DNA of 64,000 nt, taken from Pleurodeles waltl (taxonomy: Eukaryota > Chordata > Amphibia > Caudata > Salamandridae). Shown here piece after piece: positions 1 through 10,400 of this stretch; position 1 is the stretch's first letter; every line of letters begins with the position of its first letter. The stretch is from positions 1,197,872,691 through 1,197,936,690 of the forward strand of contig NC_090445.1 in assembly GCF_031143425.1 (NCBI RefSeq), written 5' to 3'. The translations under genes were made by a program, and so were the position numbers. The notes below the pieces were generated by a model. That model worked only from the letters and a program-made list of their open reading frames with translations. It searched no databases and was not told the DNA's origin.

Positions 1-111
1 GACCCATTCCATTCCATCACTGGTATAATGGTTTCTAAATGCTTGAAGCAGTGCAAGGTGTAAAATAATCATGCTTCACATAAGAGCAGACCTTATTTTG
101 TTACAATATGT
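1..111. other. unassigned sequence before the minisatellite
   Basis: No reading frame, repeat or element end was recognised in this short AT-rich stretch. It leads directly into the 119-bp tandem repeat. Confidence 0.4.
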
Positions 112-590
112 ATGGGACGCTCACCTGCTTGGTGCAGGACTCCATTGCCCAGCAGCCCACAGCTGGACCACCTCCTTGAGCAGACGCACAGAGGTGCCTA
201 CCTATTTCTTCAGTTGCATTCTTCTACAGTGCGGGACGCTTACCTGCTTGGTACAGGACTCCATTGCCCAGCAGCCCACAGCTGGACCATCTCCTTGAGC
301 AGATGTCCGGAGGCGCCAGCCTATTTCTTTAGTCATGCACTCCCGCAGCGCAGGATGCTTATCCGCTTGATGAGGGATTCAATTGCCTAGTAGCCCAGAG
401 CCGGACCACCTCCTTGAGCAGATGTCTGGAGGCACCTGCCTATTCCTTCAGTCACGGTCTCCTACAGCACGTGACGCTTACCTGCTTGCTGTGGGACTCC
501 ATTTCCCAGCAACCCACAGCCTTACCATCTCCTTGAGCAGACGCCTGGAGACGCCTACCTATTTCTTCAGGTTGCGCTCTCCCGCAGCAC
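112..590. repeat. minisatellite, about four 119-bp units
   Basis: Units start near 112, 233, 352 and 471. Each contains the landmarks TTACCTGCTTGGT, CAGCAGCCCACAGC, CTCCTTGAGCAGA and CCTATTTCTTCAG in the same order. The units differ from each other at many positions, so the array is old and not freshly amplified. Short frames open through the repeat but differ from unit to unit, so no protein is proposed. Confidence 0.8.
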
Positions 591-2054
591 GGGATGCGCC
601 TGGGAGAAGACTGGGCCTGTCTGCACCTCGTCCACAGCCATCCAAGGCTGGGCTGTGCCACCCCTTATGGCTCCTTCACATCTATTGAGGGTTATTGGTG
701 AGTGAGACTGTGGATAATTGGGTGCCTGTTTGATGGTTGCATTGTTTGAGCCGCTTAGTACAACTCTTGACTCCTTTTTGGCCAGAGCTGTAGGAGTGAT
801 ATCTAAGGAGATTGTCTTGGCAGAAAGGAGGCTTTCTCTAAACTTAATGAGCATCAAAGAGCTCTTTCCCCCCTGCTCTGTCATAGATGTTAACCGCAAT
901 GAGGTCTCCCTGGAGTCCTGATGTCAATGTAGATTTGGAGGGTTGTTCTGGGCTTCCCCCAACTGAAAATAACATATGATGTGGAGCTCCACTGCTCTGC
1001 AGACAGAACCATCAGCCTATCTAATCTGCTTCTGCTTCTCAGGGTTGGAAGCCCCGCATTAAAGAGAAAGCGACAAATGAAAAGAAAAAGTAAAAAAGCC
1101 AGCCACTGCAGAGAAGGTGTTACCTCCGAGTCTCGCAACTACGGTTTTGGTTGGTTCCCCTTGTATGTCTTTTTCAGCAAATTATGATCAGGATTGTTTG
1201 CCTCTTGTGGATAATTTCTCAGAGAAAATTAAGGTTTGGTGGAGTCATGCTTGGCCCCTTTGAAAGAAAAACGTTTCTCCTTGGAAGCATCAGTTACCTT
1301 GTTGGCTTCTAGACTAGGTATCTGTCAAATTGACAGGCCTGTTCCTCCATGCATCAACTTTACTCCTGGAAATCCCTCAACAGCAGAGTTCTTTGGCCAC
1401 TGCTCAACTTACCATGGACATTTCATCTACCCGGCCGACCATGTGGATACAGTCAGACCTGTTCCTTGTGTATCTCAATCAACTAATCCTAGGTGCTGAC
1501 AAACTTGAACCCTATTGCAGATGTACCAGTCTGCTTTGCTGTGGGGTCATTTCTTAAATGTTCAATACACTTGGGTAACTCTGTGAATTTGTAACCTATT
1601 TCATTCATGTATTTATCAATGTAAATGTTTTTTATTATATTGCATTTAGGACTGTTTTATCGTTATTTGTATCAGTAACCAAATAAAACGTGATTTGATT
1701 TGTTGAATTACGTTTGATTTTCTTTAGGCAGAAATAGATGCTACCCCTAACGTGATATGAAATTAAAATGCAGAGCATATACACTAACATATTGATCATG
1801 TCTCCATTTGGTTTACCACGCCCTTGTGACATCACATTTGATTGTACAAACGGGATGATGAAAAGTCCCAAAGGTCAAACGCCATTCCAGTCAGACCCTC
1901 AAGTTCATCTCGGACCACACTCTTTCCAAATTCTATCATGTCTGTTAGAAACAATAATACCATGAATGTCGCCCACCCTTATTATTCGTTGAACTGAGAC
2001 AGGGACAGAAAGTGTCAAAGCATTAGGATAATGACATATACCCAAATGAGACAC
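591..2054. other. unassigned region, no gene recognised
   Basis: All frames are short and broken. A stretch at about 1,236-1,560 has a frame of 75-87 codons without a recognisable motif. It could be a decayed retroelement fragment, but I cannot name a family. The region becomes AT-rich towards 1,560-2,054 and ends at the TCA target duplication of the MITE that follows. Confidence 0.4.
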
Positions 2055-2057
2055 TCA

Positions 2058-2657
2058 GGGGGTCATTCCGACCCTGGCGGTCCATGACCGCCAGGGCCGG
2101 GGACCGCAGAAGCACCGCCAACAGGCTGGCGGTGCTTCCTGGGCCATTCTGACCGCGGTGGTAAAGCCGCGGTCAGAAAAGGGCAACCGGCGGTTTCCTG
2201 CCGGTTTACCCCTGGCCCAGCACCGCCATGGGGATTCCGACCCCCTTCCCGCCATCCTGTTCCTGGCGGTTTTTACCGCCAGGAACAGGATGGTGGGAAC
2301 GGGTGTCGTGGGGCCCCTGGGGGCCCCTGCACTGCCCATGCCACTGGCATGGGCAGTGCAGGGGCCCCCTAACAGGGCCCCATAAAGATTTTCAGTGTCT
2401 GCTTTGCAGACACTGAAAATCGCGACGGGTGCCACTGCACCCGTCGCACCCCTACAACTCCGCCGGCTCCATTCGGAGCCGGCTTCATTGTTGAGGGGGG
2501 TTTCCCGCTGGGCCAGCGGGCGACCTTCTGGCGGTCGCCCGCCGGCCCAGCGGGAAAGCCCGAATGGCCGCCGTGGTCTTTTGACCGCGGTGCAGTCATT
2601 CAGCGGTTCCCTCCAGGCGGGCGGCTCCCGCCGCCCGCCGGGGTCAGAATGACCCCC
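2058..2657. mobile_element. Harbinger-type MITE (600 bp)
   Basis: The element begins GGGGGTCATTCCGACC and ends with the inverted form of GGGGGTCATTCTGACC. It is flanked by direct TCA at 2,055-2,057 and 2,658-2,660. There is no coding capacity. The interior is a chain of hairpins: about 2,330-2,364 (a CATGCC/GGCATG stem), 2,393-2,416 (CAGTGTCTG/CAGACACTG), 2,424-2,446 (GACGGGTGC/GCACCCGTC), 2,463-2,484 (GCCGGCTCC/GGAGCCGGC) and 2,503-2,558 (a long CGCTGGGCC stem). The 2,393-2,500 core recurs in the MITE at 37,138-37,687. It is a non-autonomous relative of the large Harbinger copies in this window, which share the same termini. Confidence 0.88.
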
Positions 2658-2808
2658 TCAGTCTGGAACAAATGTTCCCTTATCAAAATACCAAGGCCCT
2701 GGTCTCTAATTTTTTTAAAGAAATGTCTAGGACCCCTTCTTTGAAGTCTGTAATCTGTACACCACAATCCTAAAAATATGTCAAAATTCTTATCCCTCAT
2801 AAAATTTA
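2658..2808 (-). other. flank carrying continuation of an interrupted minus-strand frame
   Basis: This 150-bp segment lies between the MITE and the composite Harbinger. Read on the minus strand it is open throughout. It is in register with the open frame that ends at 50,803 on the far side of the composite, if one copy of the 3-bp target is counted. The translated segment is rich in basic and aromatic residues and matches nothing I recognise. TTA at 2,806-2,808 is the probable target duplication. Confidence 0.4.
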
Positions 2809-3347
2809 GGCGGTCATTACAACATTGGCGGTAAAAGCTGCTTACCGCCGTGCAGAAGACTGCCAACACACCGCCACGGCCGCAGAAAACCGCCACAGCT
2901 ATTATGACCCACATTTCGGAATCTACCAAAATTCAGACACCCACACAAGTCCGCCACATCAAAGGTCAGTGATAAACTGGCGAAAACAAAACCTCCACCG
3001 TCACGCCAACAGAAATACGCCCACACTATCACGACACACGAATCCATGCGGCGGTCTTTCAACCGCGGTATTCCATTGGAGGTACACACTGCTGCACTAA
3101 AAATAGACACACTCTTACAAAACACTACCACATTGGACAATTCAAAATACACACACCTGATACACATACACACACCACTCCCACACACTCAATACAATAT
3201 AAAACACACACCGTCATCACCCACAAACCCCTAAGACAACAATTGAGAAAGAAGCACAGAGACACCACCATCAACAATACTAGCATCCACAGGCACACAC
3301 CATCACCCACACAACTTCCACGCACCTCACACAACACACCACTACAT
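2809..3347. promoter_or_regulatory. copy A terminus and subterminal ACCGCC/GGCGGT array
   Basis: The terminal inverted repeat is followed by many copies of ACCGCC, CCGCCAC or GGCGGT within the first ~280 bp, for example near 2,845, 2,870, 2,890 and 3,050. A hairpin GCGGT-CTTTCA-ACCGC lies at about 3,052-3,067. The same motifs, in inverted orientation, crowd the ends of copies B and C. Transposase or Myb-like protein binding is inferred from location and repetition only. Confidence 0.55.
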
Positions 3348-3508
3348 ATCACCACACTCGTCACCACACTCATCACCACACTCATCACCCCACACATCAC
3401 CCCACACATCACCCCACACATCACCCCACACATCACCCCACACATCACCCCACCCCTCACCCCACACATCACCCCACACATCACCCCACACATCACCCCA
3501 CACATCAC
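3348..3508. repeat. 12-bp microsatellite-like array upstream of the Myb-like gene
   Basis: About a dozen units of ACACATCACCCC and close variants run up to the start of the copy A Myb-like gene. Copies B and C have similar GTG/CAC-rich low-complexity DNA at the equivalent place (50,215-50,480 and 27,000-27,250). It gives long spurious frames on both strands. Confidence 0.8.
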
Positions 3509-3519
3509 CTACACGCCCC

Positions 3520-5024
3520 ATGGCAAGGTAAAGACACCCCAGGTTCTTGGAGGAGGAGCTCAGGGTCATGGTGGAGGAAATCGTCCGGGTAGAGCCACAG
3601 CTATTCGGAGCACAGGTGCAGCCCACCTCCATTGGCGAAGAATAGTGGACAGGGTCAACACAGTGGGACAGCACCCAAGAAATCGGGAGGACATCAGGAA
3701 GAGGTGGAACGACCAATGGGGGAAGGTGCGTTCCGTGGTCTCAAGACACCACCTGGCGGTTCAGAGGACTGGCAGCGGACCCCAACCTTCTCCCCCACAA
3801 CCAACAACATGGGAGGAGCAGGTCTTGGCGATTCTGCATCCTGAGGGCCTCGCAGGAGTAGGTGGCGGAATGGACTCTGGTAAGTCAAATCTCAATTATT
3901 ACATCCCCCACCCTACCTGCATGCTATCACATACCTCCACCCTCACCCCCAGCACCCCAACTCCTCACATATGTCCCAACATCACAAACCACCCATCCCA
4001 ACACCAAGCCCTGCATGCAACAACAAAGCATGGATAACCATCACTAAAGCATGCCCACTGCACATACCCATACACCCCCCTAAACCACCATCACACAAGC
4101 TCCCACACAGTAATGCAGGCACTGGGGTACACGGTCACCCACCCATTGCACACCATGACACACACAGATGTAATAACCATCCTTTTATACCCCTGCAGGA
4201 CCCCTACCCAACGTCACCGGACAGGAGGGTCCACACATGTCCACACCACCAACAGAAGAGGCCCACAGTGATGACAGCACCTCTGTCCAACTGGATCTAG
4301 ATGACCAGCCCGGCCCATTGGGGACCTCGGGACAGTTGGTTCCCATCACCCAGTCACAGGCCACTACAGACCTTCCACCCTCTGGAAACACCAGCATAGC
4401 ACCCACCCAGCCAGGGCCCATAGATACGTCCCCAGGACACGTCAATCAGCTGTGTGTCCACCACTACAGGGAACTCAGGATAACCCACCACCCCAACAAC
4501 AACAGGGACCTGGGGGCAGTGGTAGTGGGCACACGGTCCAGGGGATGGAGGCCCAGGAACACAGGGGAACTGGGAGGGCTGCTGTGCAACAGGGGGCGGA
4601 CAGGCCAAGGGAACCCACTCTCCACAAGGCCCTCTCCTCCATCATGGGAGCCTACCACCACTCCCAGGAGACGATGGCAACGGTACTGGCCAAGTTTCAG
4701 GAGACCCAGCGCCTGCAGGAGGGACAGTGCATGGGCTTCAGGGAGGAACTCAGAACCATCAGCTCCACCCTGGGCACCATCGTAGGGGTGCTGAAGGAGC
4801 TTGTGAACACCAGGAGGGACACTGTGGCACTACAAGGGGGACCTGACACTAGCATGGATGATGAACTGCCCACCACATCCGCCTGCGCTAGTGGACAGGA
4901 CGCCCCGCCACAGGACCACCACACCAGCACCCCACCCCCTGCAGAGGGTGACCCATCCCGCAAACTGTCCCTGAGATCCAGGACAAAGACAGAGCATGAT
5001 GCCAAGACCCCCGGCAAGAAATGA
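3520..5024 (+). pseudogene. Harbinger Myb-like DNA-binding protein, copy A, decayed
   Basis: Exon 1 runs 3,520-3,879 to a CTCTG|GTAAGT donor. Exon 2 starts at 4,199 after CCCTGCAG and ends at the stop at 5,022-5,024. AATAAA follows at 5,211. Exon 1 has the trihelix/SANT-like pattern of this family (REDIRKRWND, then KVRSVVSRHH). Exon 2 encodes an acidic and Gln-rich linker, a predicted helical stretch (ALSSIMGAYHHSQETMATVL) and a basic C-terminus. Compared with copies B and C, the start region is shifted and about 17 bp are missing near 3,645, removing part of the DNA-binding domain. Exon 2 changes frame near 4,450-4,480. PIF/Harbinger elements are known to need such a Myb-like partner to move transposase to the nucleus and bind DNA. 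This copy cannot make the full protein. Confidence 0.8.
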
Positions 5025-5504
5025 GACCACCTTGATTGTCATCCTACTGTTCCACTGTGTAACCCTGTCCATACTTTAACTGCCCCAGCTCCACTTCCTA
5101 TGCACATATGGGCAATGCACCTGTGAGCCTAATAGACTGGGCTCTGCCATGGACATTCCTCCGCAATCACCCCTCGCCATTTCACTACCCCCTCCAATAT
5201 TGAGCACTTAAATAAACACACCTAAAGCACAAAACGATCTGGAGTCTGTCTGTGATTTCGAAATAGTGTATTCGCAATTACAGTGACAAAATGCATTTTT
5301 AAATAGTAATGTCAACATACCTATGTAACACAGCTCTAGTCCATGAGGAATCCAAGCAGATGTCACACAGTGGGACCCACATCTGTGAAATCGTAAGGGA
5401 AAGTGACAACTCAGTGGTCATACACTGGGTGAAAATGACAGACAGTACAGAGGTAGTAGTGTTAAAGTACATGTAGTATGCAGGTTTGTATTCTTACCTT
5501 TGTC
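5025..5504. other. 3' ends between convergent Myb-like and transposase genes, copy A
   Basis: The stretch holds the poly(A) signal AATAAA (5,211-5,216) of the Myb-like gene and the 3' untranslated part of the transposase gene on the other strand. No further reading frame is supported. Confidence 0.6.
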
Positions 5505-6639
5505 TCACTGGAAATATTGCAGGATCACAGAGTCCCTGTTGTGCATGTCTTCTTCCTCTGCTTCCTCGTCTTCACTGTCCACAGGCTCCACAGCTGCCAC
5601 AACACCGCCATCTGGACCATCCTCCTGCAGAAAAGGCACCTGTTGTCGCAAAGCCAAGTTATAAAGCATACAGCAGGCCACGATGATCTGGCACACCTTC
5701 TTTGGTGAGTAGAATAGGGATCCACCTGTCATATGGAGGCACCTGAACTTGGCCTTCAGGAGGCCGAAGGTCCGCTCGATCACCCTCCTAGTTCGCCCAT
5801 GGGCCTCATTATAGCGTTCCTCTGCCCTTGTCCTGGGATTTCTCACTGGGGTCAGTAGCCATGACAGGTTGGGGTAACCTGAGTCACCTGCAAATGGTGA
5901 GGGACAACTGTTAGACACACACCAACTCTTAGGGATATCCCCAGACCCAGACAACCATTCCCACTGACTTGCTTCCAGGTGCTCACCTAATAGCCACACA
6001 CGGTGCCTCTGGAGTTGACCCATCACATAAGGGATGCTGCTATTCCGCAGGATGTAGGCGTCATGCACTGAGCCAGGGAACATGGCATTCACATGGGAGA
6101 TGTACTGGTCGGCCAAACATACCATCTGTACATTCATGGAATGATAACTCTTCCGGTTTCTGTACACCTGTCCACTCCTGTGGGGGGGGACCAAAGCCAC
6201 ATGTGTCCCATCAATGGCACCTATGATGTTGGGGATATGTCCCAGGGCATAGAAATCACCTTTCACTGTAGGCAAATCCTCCACCTGAGGGAAAACGATG
6301 TAGCTCCGCATGTGTTTCAGAAGGGCAGACAACACTCTGGACAATACGTTAGAAAACATAGACTGGGACATCCCTGATGCCATGGCCACTGTAGTTTGAA
6401 ATGACCCACCTGCAAGGAAATGGAGCACTGACAGCACCTGCACTTGAGGGGGGATTCCTGTGGGATGGCGGATTGCTGACATCAGGTCTAGCTCCAACTG
6501 GGTACACAGTTCCTGGATTGTGGCACGGTCAAGCCTGTAGGTGATAATCAAATGTCGCTCATCAATTGTCGACAGGTCCACCAACAGTCAGTACACCGGA
6601 GGATGCCGCCATCTCCTCACATGTCCCAGCGGACGGTGC
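5505..6639 (-). pseudogene. Harbinger DDE transposase, copy A (main exons)
   Basis: HARBI1-like nuclease. Exons run 6,639-5,987 and 5,887-5,505, separated by a 99-nt intron with a GTGAGC donor and TTTGCAG acceptor. The DDE residues lie in GAIDGTH, GDSGYP (formed across the splice) and VIERTFG. The acidic tail is EDEEAEEED. The intron keeps frame and has no stop, so the unspliced frame is also open (about 359 codons from 6,584; spliced, about 326). The acceptor of the main exon is at 6,639. Between it and the long frame lies one in-frame TGA (6,588-6,590) where copy C has CGA, consistent with CpG decay. The long frame has no ATG at its start, so translation should begin in an upstream exon. 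That exon is present near the terminus in copy C and absent here. A donor-like GGTAAG follows the stop, as in copies B and C. Confidence 0.82.
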
Positions 6640-7095
6640 CTATGAAGGACAACAGCGAGCACAGAGTCAAACAACTCAAAGGTACGTACCCACAGTTTAC
6701 ATAGAACAACATTCATACACAAAAGGTGGCCTGTATGTGTGTTAAGTCTAGGCCTAGGTCTGTGTGACGCAGTTGAAAATGAAGCCATGTGGGCCCCTGA
6801 AATGTCGCCTGCCTGACCTCTAAAGTGGGACAATGGGATGTGAGGTAACTGCGCTGGCGTTGTACACCGTCACGGTATCACGGTAGGCGGTCGAAGACCG
6901 CAGCGCAATGCTGCATTGGTTAACATTGGACCCTATGGGTCCCAGGAGCCAATGACGATGTACGCCGGCAGTGACGGTACGCACCGCCGTGGACGTGACT
7001 GCCATTTTCTATCACTTCACTCACTCAATACCTGATCTTCGACAGGAGAGGACCTACACTGCAAGTGCTGCTGTGACCTCGGTCTGGAAGAGACA
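6640..7095. promoter_or_regulatory. divergent spacer between transposase and second Myb-like gene, copy A
   Basis: Conserved in all three copies (also 23,483-23,946 and 45,930-46,380). It holds CCAAT/ATTGG boxes near 6,915-6,950, a GCGGTC-TTC-GACCGC hairpin near 6,887-6,901, GGTGCGTACC-type palindromes, and a GCCATTTTC motif close to the second gene that resembles a YY1 site. Placement between two divergent genes suggests a bidirectional promoter, but no start site can be seen directly. Confidence 0.5.
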
Positions 7096-9989
7096 ATGGC
7101 TCGAGTGTCTGGGGAAAGGGCCCCTGCCTTCACATCGGAGGAGTTGGAGAAACTCATTGATGGGGTCCTCCCCCAGTACAAGCTACTCTACGGTCCTCCA
7201 GACAAACAGGTAAGTACACTGGGAGCATGTTGTATGGGCTATGCCTGTGTGGAGAGGGCTGGATGTAAGAAGGAAGGGGGCAGAGTGCTGCATGTATGAA
7301 AGACGGTGAATGCATGTGCCACATGGCAAGGGTATGGATGGGGGCCAATCACTTTGATGGTGCAGTTGGTAATAACTTCTCTTTTTCCCCCTGTACATTT
7401 CATGTAGGTCAGCGCCCACCAGAAGAAAGATATTTGGCGTGCCATCGCCAATGATGTCCGGACCCTGGGGATCTACCACAGACGGAGCACCCACTGTCAT
7501 AAAAGATGGGAGGACATTCGCCGCTGGAGCAAGAAGATGGCGGAGGCTCAGCTGGGGATGGCCTCCCAATGTGGGAGGGGTGCCCGTCGCACAATGACCC
7601 CCCTGATGTTCAGGATCCTGGCGGTGGCCTACCTGGAGTTGGATGGGCGCTTGAGGGCATCACAGCAGACACAAGGGGGTGAGTGTGAGTACATGCTCAT
7701 TCAGCTGACTTTGCGCACATTACGAGGTGTCTGGGTGGGGGAGGTGGCCTGTGGGTTTCCCTATGGCAGGGCGAGTTCCGTAGGCAATGCCCCTCCGTAA
7801 GGCAGGCCATGTGGCACCCCACCCCACCTCTGTAGAGTGCCAAGTACAGCTATTCATGCCCCTGTGTCATCTATGTGTGCAGATGTCGTCCATAGCCTTG
7901 TAGGCCATTTCCCAGGAATTGAACAGTGGAGCCCAAGAGCGCGGCATAGTGCAGGGGGCTTCTGTGTCTGTCGTGTCCGCCAACTGTAGCGGTAATGCAT
8001 GCACTCATCATGTCTTTCTTCTGTCTTCCCCCCCCCTTTTTTTGGTCTCCCTGTTCTTGTGTGCATTAGCATCATCAGGCGGAGGAGCAGTGACACCGGA
8101 GCACGAGGGAGCTGCATCCCACATGGCCCTGGAGGGCGACACTACGGAGTCAGAATTCACCAGTGTGACGAAGGGCGACGGGAGCTCCACGGCGGGGACA
8201 GGAGCAGACACCAACAACACGGACTTGTCCTCTGATGGGAGCTCCCTTGTGGTGGCGGCAACATCTGTGCCCCCGCATCTACAGGTACAGCTGCCACCCC
8301 CCTACCAGCACCGCCCTCCCAGCAGCCCCTCAGCCTTTGCCCCATGCCTGCTCACCCAGGAGGGTGGGCATCACCTTCGCCCCAGGCACCTCAGGCCCTG
8401 CCCCAGTCACCCCTGCTGCCCTCAGGGAGGAGACCATTGACCTCCTCAGGTCCCTCACTGTTGGGCAGTCTACCATTTTGAATGCCATCCAGGGTGTAGA
8501 GAGGCAGTTGCAACAAACCAATGCATTCCTGGAGGGCATTCATTCTGGTCATGCGGCCCTTCACTGAGCTTTTCAGACGCTGGCCTCAGTACTGATGGCA
8601 GCCATTGTCCCCGTCTCTAGCCTCCCCCATCCAAACTTCCTCCACCCCGACCCAATCCCCTGTACCTCTGCCTATCCCGAGCACACCTACAGACCAACAT
8701 GCACACACGTCAACACACAAGGGTAGCTCTAGCAAACATAAGCACCACACATCCCACAGGCACTCACGCAAGCATCACACACATGCAGACACACCAACAT
8801 CCACTGCCTCCTCCTCGTCTCCCTCCCAGTCTCGTCTACACTCACACCTGCATGCACTACCTCTACAGCCGCTACGTCCCTCTCCAGCACACCCACCACC
8901 ACACCCGCTCACGTGCACTCACCACCCCCACTACCATTCACACGTCCCCTGTGTCCTCTCCCAGTGTGTCTGTGACGCCCCCTCCCAAGATACACAAATG
9001 CAGGCACACACCCACCCAACAGCCATCCACCTCACGACAGCCTCCAGCGCATGCACCTTCACCCAAAGTCACCAAACGTACACCTCCTACAGCCACCACC
9101 TCTTCCTTCACTCCCAAACCCCCTCCAGGTACCCGTCCCAGTGTGTCCAAAAAACTTTTCCTGTCCACCCTTGACCTCTTTTTCACACCTCCCACACCCG
9201 GTCCATCTCATAGGTCCTGAAGTAGCATCAGCCACAACATCTCCGGGACCAGTGGTGCCTGTAGTCACCGGAATCTGGAGTGCACCGCCCACCAGGACAG
9301 CCAGTGTGGCACGGAGCCACAGCACAGACAGTCCCCCACCTGTGAAGCATCAGAAGTTGGCCAGTGCCCGGCGGGAGAGGGGGAAGACTCCAGCCACCTA
9401 AGCCGCTCCCAGGGGTCCCGGTGGGAGTGTGGACTCAGATGTGACACCTTCCAAGGTGGGGAAGGGCCACAAGAAACCTGGAAAGTCTGGCAAGAGCAGC
9501 ACAGCGGAGAAGACCGCCATCATCCCGCTGCGCAGGAGGCCACCGCCAGCCCCAGCCCAGCTTCCCAGGACGCCAGCCCCAGCCCAGCTGCCCAGGAGGC
9601 CACCGCCAGCCCCAGCCCAGCTTCCCAGGAGGCCACCGCCAGCCCCAGCCCAGCTGCCCAGGAGGCCACCGCCAGCCCCAGCTCAGCTACCCAGGAGGCC
9701 AGCCCCAGCCCAGCTGCCCAGGAGGCCACCGCCAGCCCAGCTGGGCCATGAAGGACCCCCAGCAAAAGGCCAGTTGGGCCATGAAGGACTGCCAGCAAAA
9801 GGCCCGTTGGGCCATGAAGGACCGCCAGCAAAAGGCCCGTTGGGCCATGAAGGACCGCCAGCAGCTAAGACCCTGCAATGTAGACCGCCATCTGAAGCAC
9901 CGCTGAACAGGGCACTGCCATCTGAAGCACCGCTGAACAGGGCACCGCCATCTGAAGCACCGCTAGCCCATGAGCGGCAGGGGCACTGA
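7096..9989 (+). pseudogene. Harbinger second SANT/Myb-like protein, copy A, decayed
   Basis: Exon 1 is 7,096-7,209 (38 codons, donor CAG|GTAAGT). Exon 2 is 7,408-7,678 (271 nt, acceptor CATGTAG, donor GTGAGT). Exon 3 starts at 8,070 after TGCATTAG. Phases agree across both introns. Exons 1 and 2 form a Myb/SANT-type DNA-binding domain: FTSEELEKLIDGVLP, IWRAIANDVRTLG, then KRWEDIRRWSKKM. Exon 3 encodes a Pro/Ser/Thr/His-rich region containing a short conserved helical block (QSTILNAIQGVERQL and EGIHSG). Exon 3 has frame changes near 8,340-8,440 and a stop near 8,566, so the protein is broken there. The basic SKVGKG segment and the tandem Pro-rich repeats (9,530-9,990) form the tail. This protein differs from the first Myb-like protein and its function is not known to me; DNA binding is inferred from the domain. 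Confidence 0.72.
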
Positions 9990-9990
9990 C
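9530..9990. repeat. three short tandem arrays in the tail of the copy A second gene
   Basis: In order: about 33-bp units with CCACCGCCAGCCCCAGCCC (9,535-9,740), about 33-bp units with GGGCCATGAAGGACCGCC (9,740-9,865), and 30-bp units with CATCTGAAGCACCGCTGAA (9,890-9,970). All are near multiples of three, so the coding frame persists. Copy C has different 30- and 32-bp arrays at the equivalent place, so this segment evolves quickly. Confidence 0.8.
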
Positions 9991-10139
9991 GCAACTGGGT
10001 CCGTCACGGGGTGAATGATGCACTCTGGCCACCATGCACCCTCCAGAACCAGTGGGAACTGTCATCTACTACCTCTGTCCTTAACAGGATGAAGCACTCT
10101 GGGCACCAGTGCCCCTCCAGAACCAGTGGAGACTGTCAT

Positions 10140-10385
10140 CCACTTGTGAGACTGTGGCTTTGGACTCCCCAGGATTGAACAGTGGGCAGACCACCCACTG
10201 TATAGACTTGTGAGACTGTGGCTTTGCACTCCCCAGGATTGAACAGTGGGCAGACCACCCACTGTATAGATTGGTGAGACTGTGGCTTTGCACTCCCCAG
10301 GATGTAACAGTGGACAGACCACCCACTGTATAGACTTGTGAGACTGTGGCTTTGCACTCCCCAGGATGGAACAGTGGGCACCCAC
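10140..10385. repeat. 64-bp tandem array, about four units (copy A side)
   Basis: The units contain GAGACTGTGGCTTTGCACTC and CAGTGGGCAGACCACCCACTG, the latter a CAGTGGG/CCCACTG hairpin. The same 64-bp family forms seven units in copy C (19,100-19,530), in the orientation expected for copy A relative to its genes. The array ends at the inversion point to copy B. Confidence 0.85.
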
Positions 10386-10400
10386 CCACTGGGGATGGTA
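10386..10400. other. tail-to-tail junction between Harbinger copies A and B
   Basis: Left of this point the sequence belongs to copy A (plus-strand second gene, then its 64-bp array). Right of it the second-gene exon 3 of copy B begins on the minus strand. The exact breakpoint cannot be fixed by eye within about 20 bp. The other element terminus and first transposase exon, which should lie here in both copies, are missing. Confidence 0.6.

Noticed and set aside
1236..1557. Possible DIRS or other RT-connection remnant
   Set aside because: No motif could be aligned with confidence; left as unassigned.
3125..3716. Minus-strand frames of about 125 codons with Met-Cys-Gly-Val or Gly-Asp-Val-Trp repeats
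   Set aside because: They are translations of the 12-bp ACACATCACCCC array and oppose the Myb-like gene.
9429..9994. Pro-rich and Leu-rich frames on both strands
   Set aside because: The plus-strand frame is the repeat tail of the broken second Myb-like gene; the minus-strand frames are shadows of the same repeats.
10140..10385. Regularly spaced repeats resembling a CRISPR array
   Set aside because: Units are contiguous 64-bp tandem repeats with no unique spacers, and the DNA is eukaryotic.
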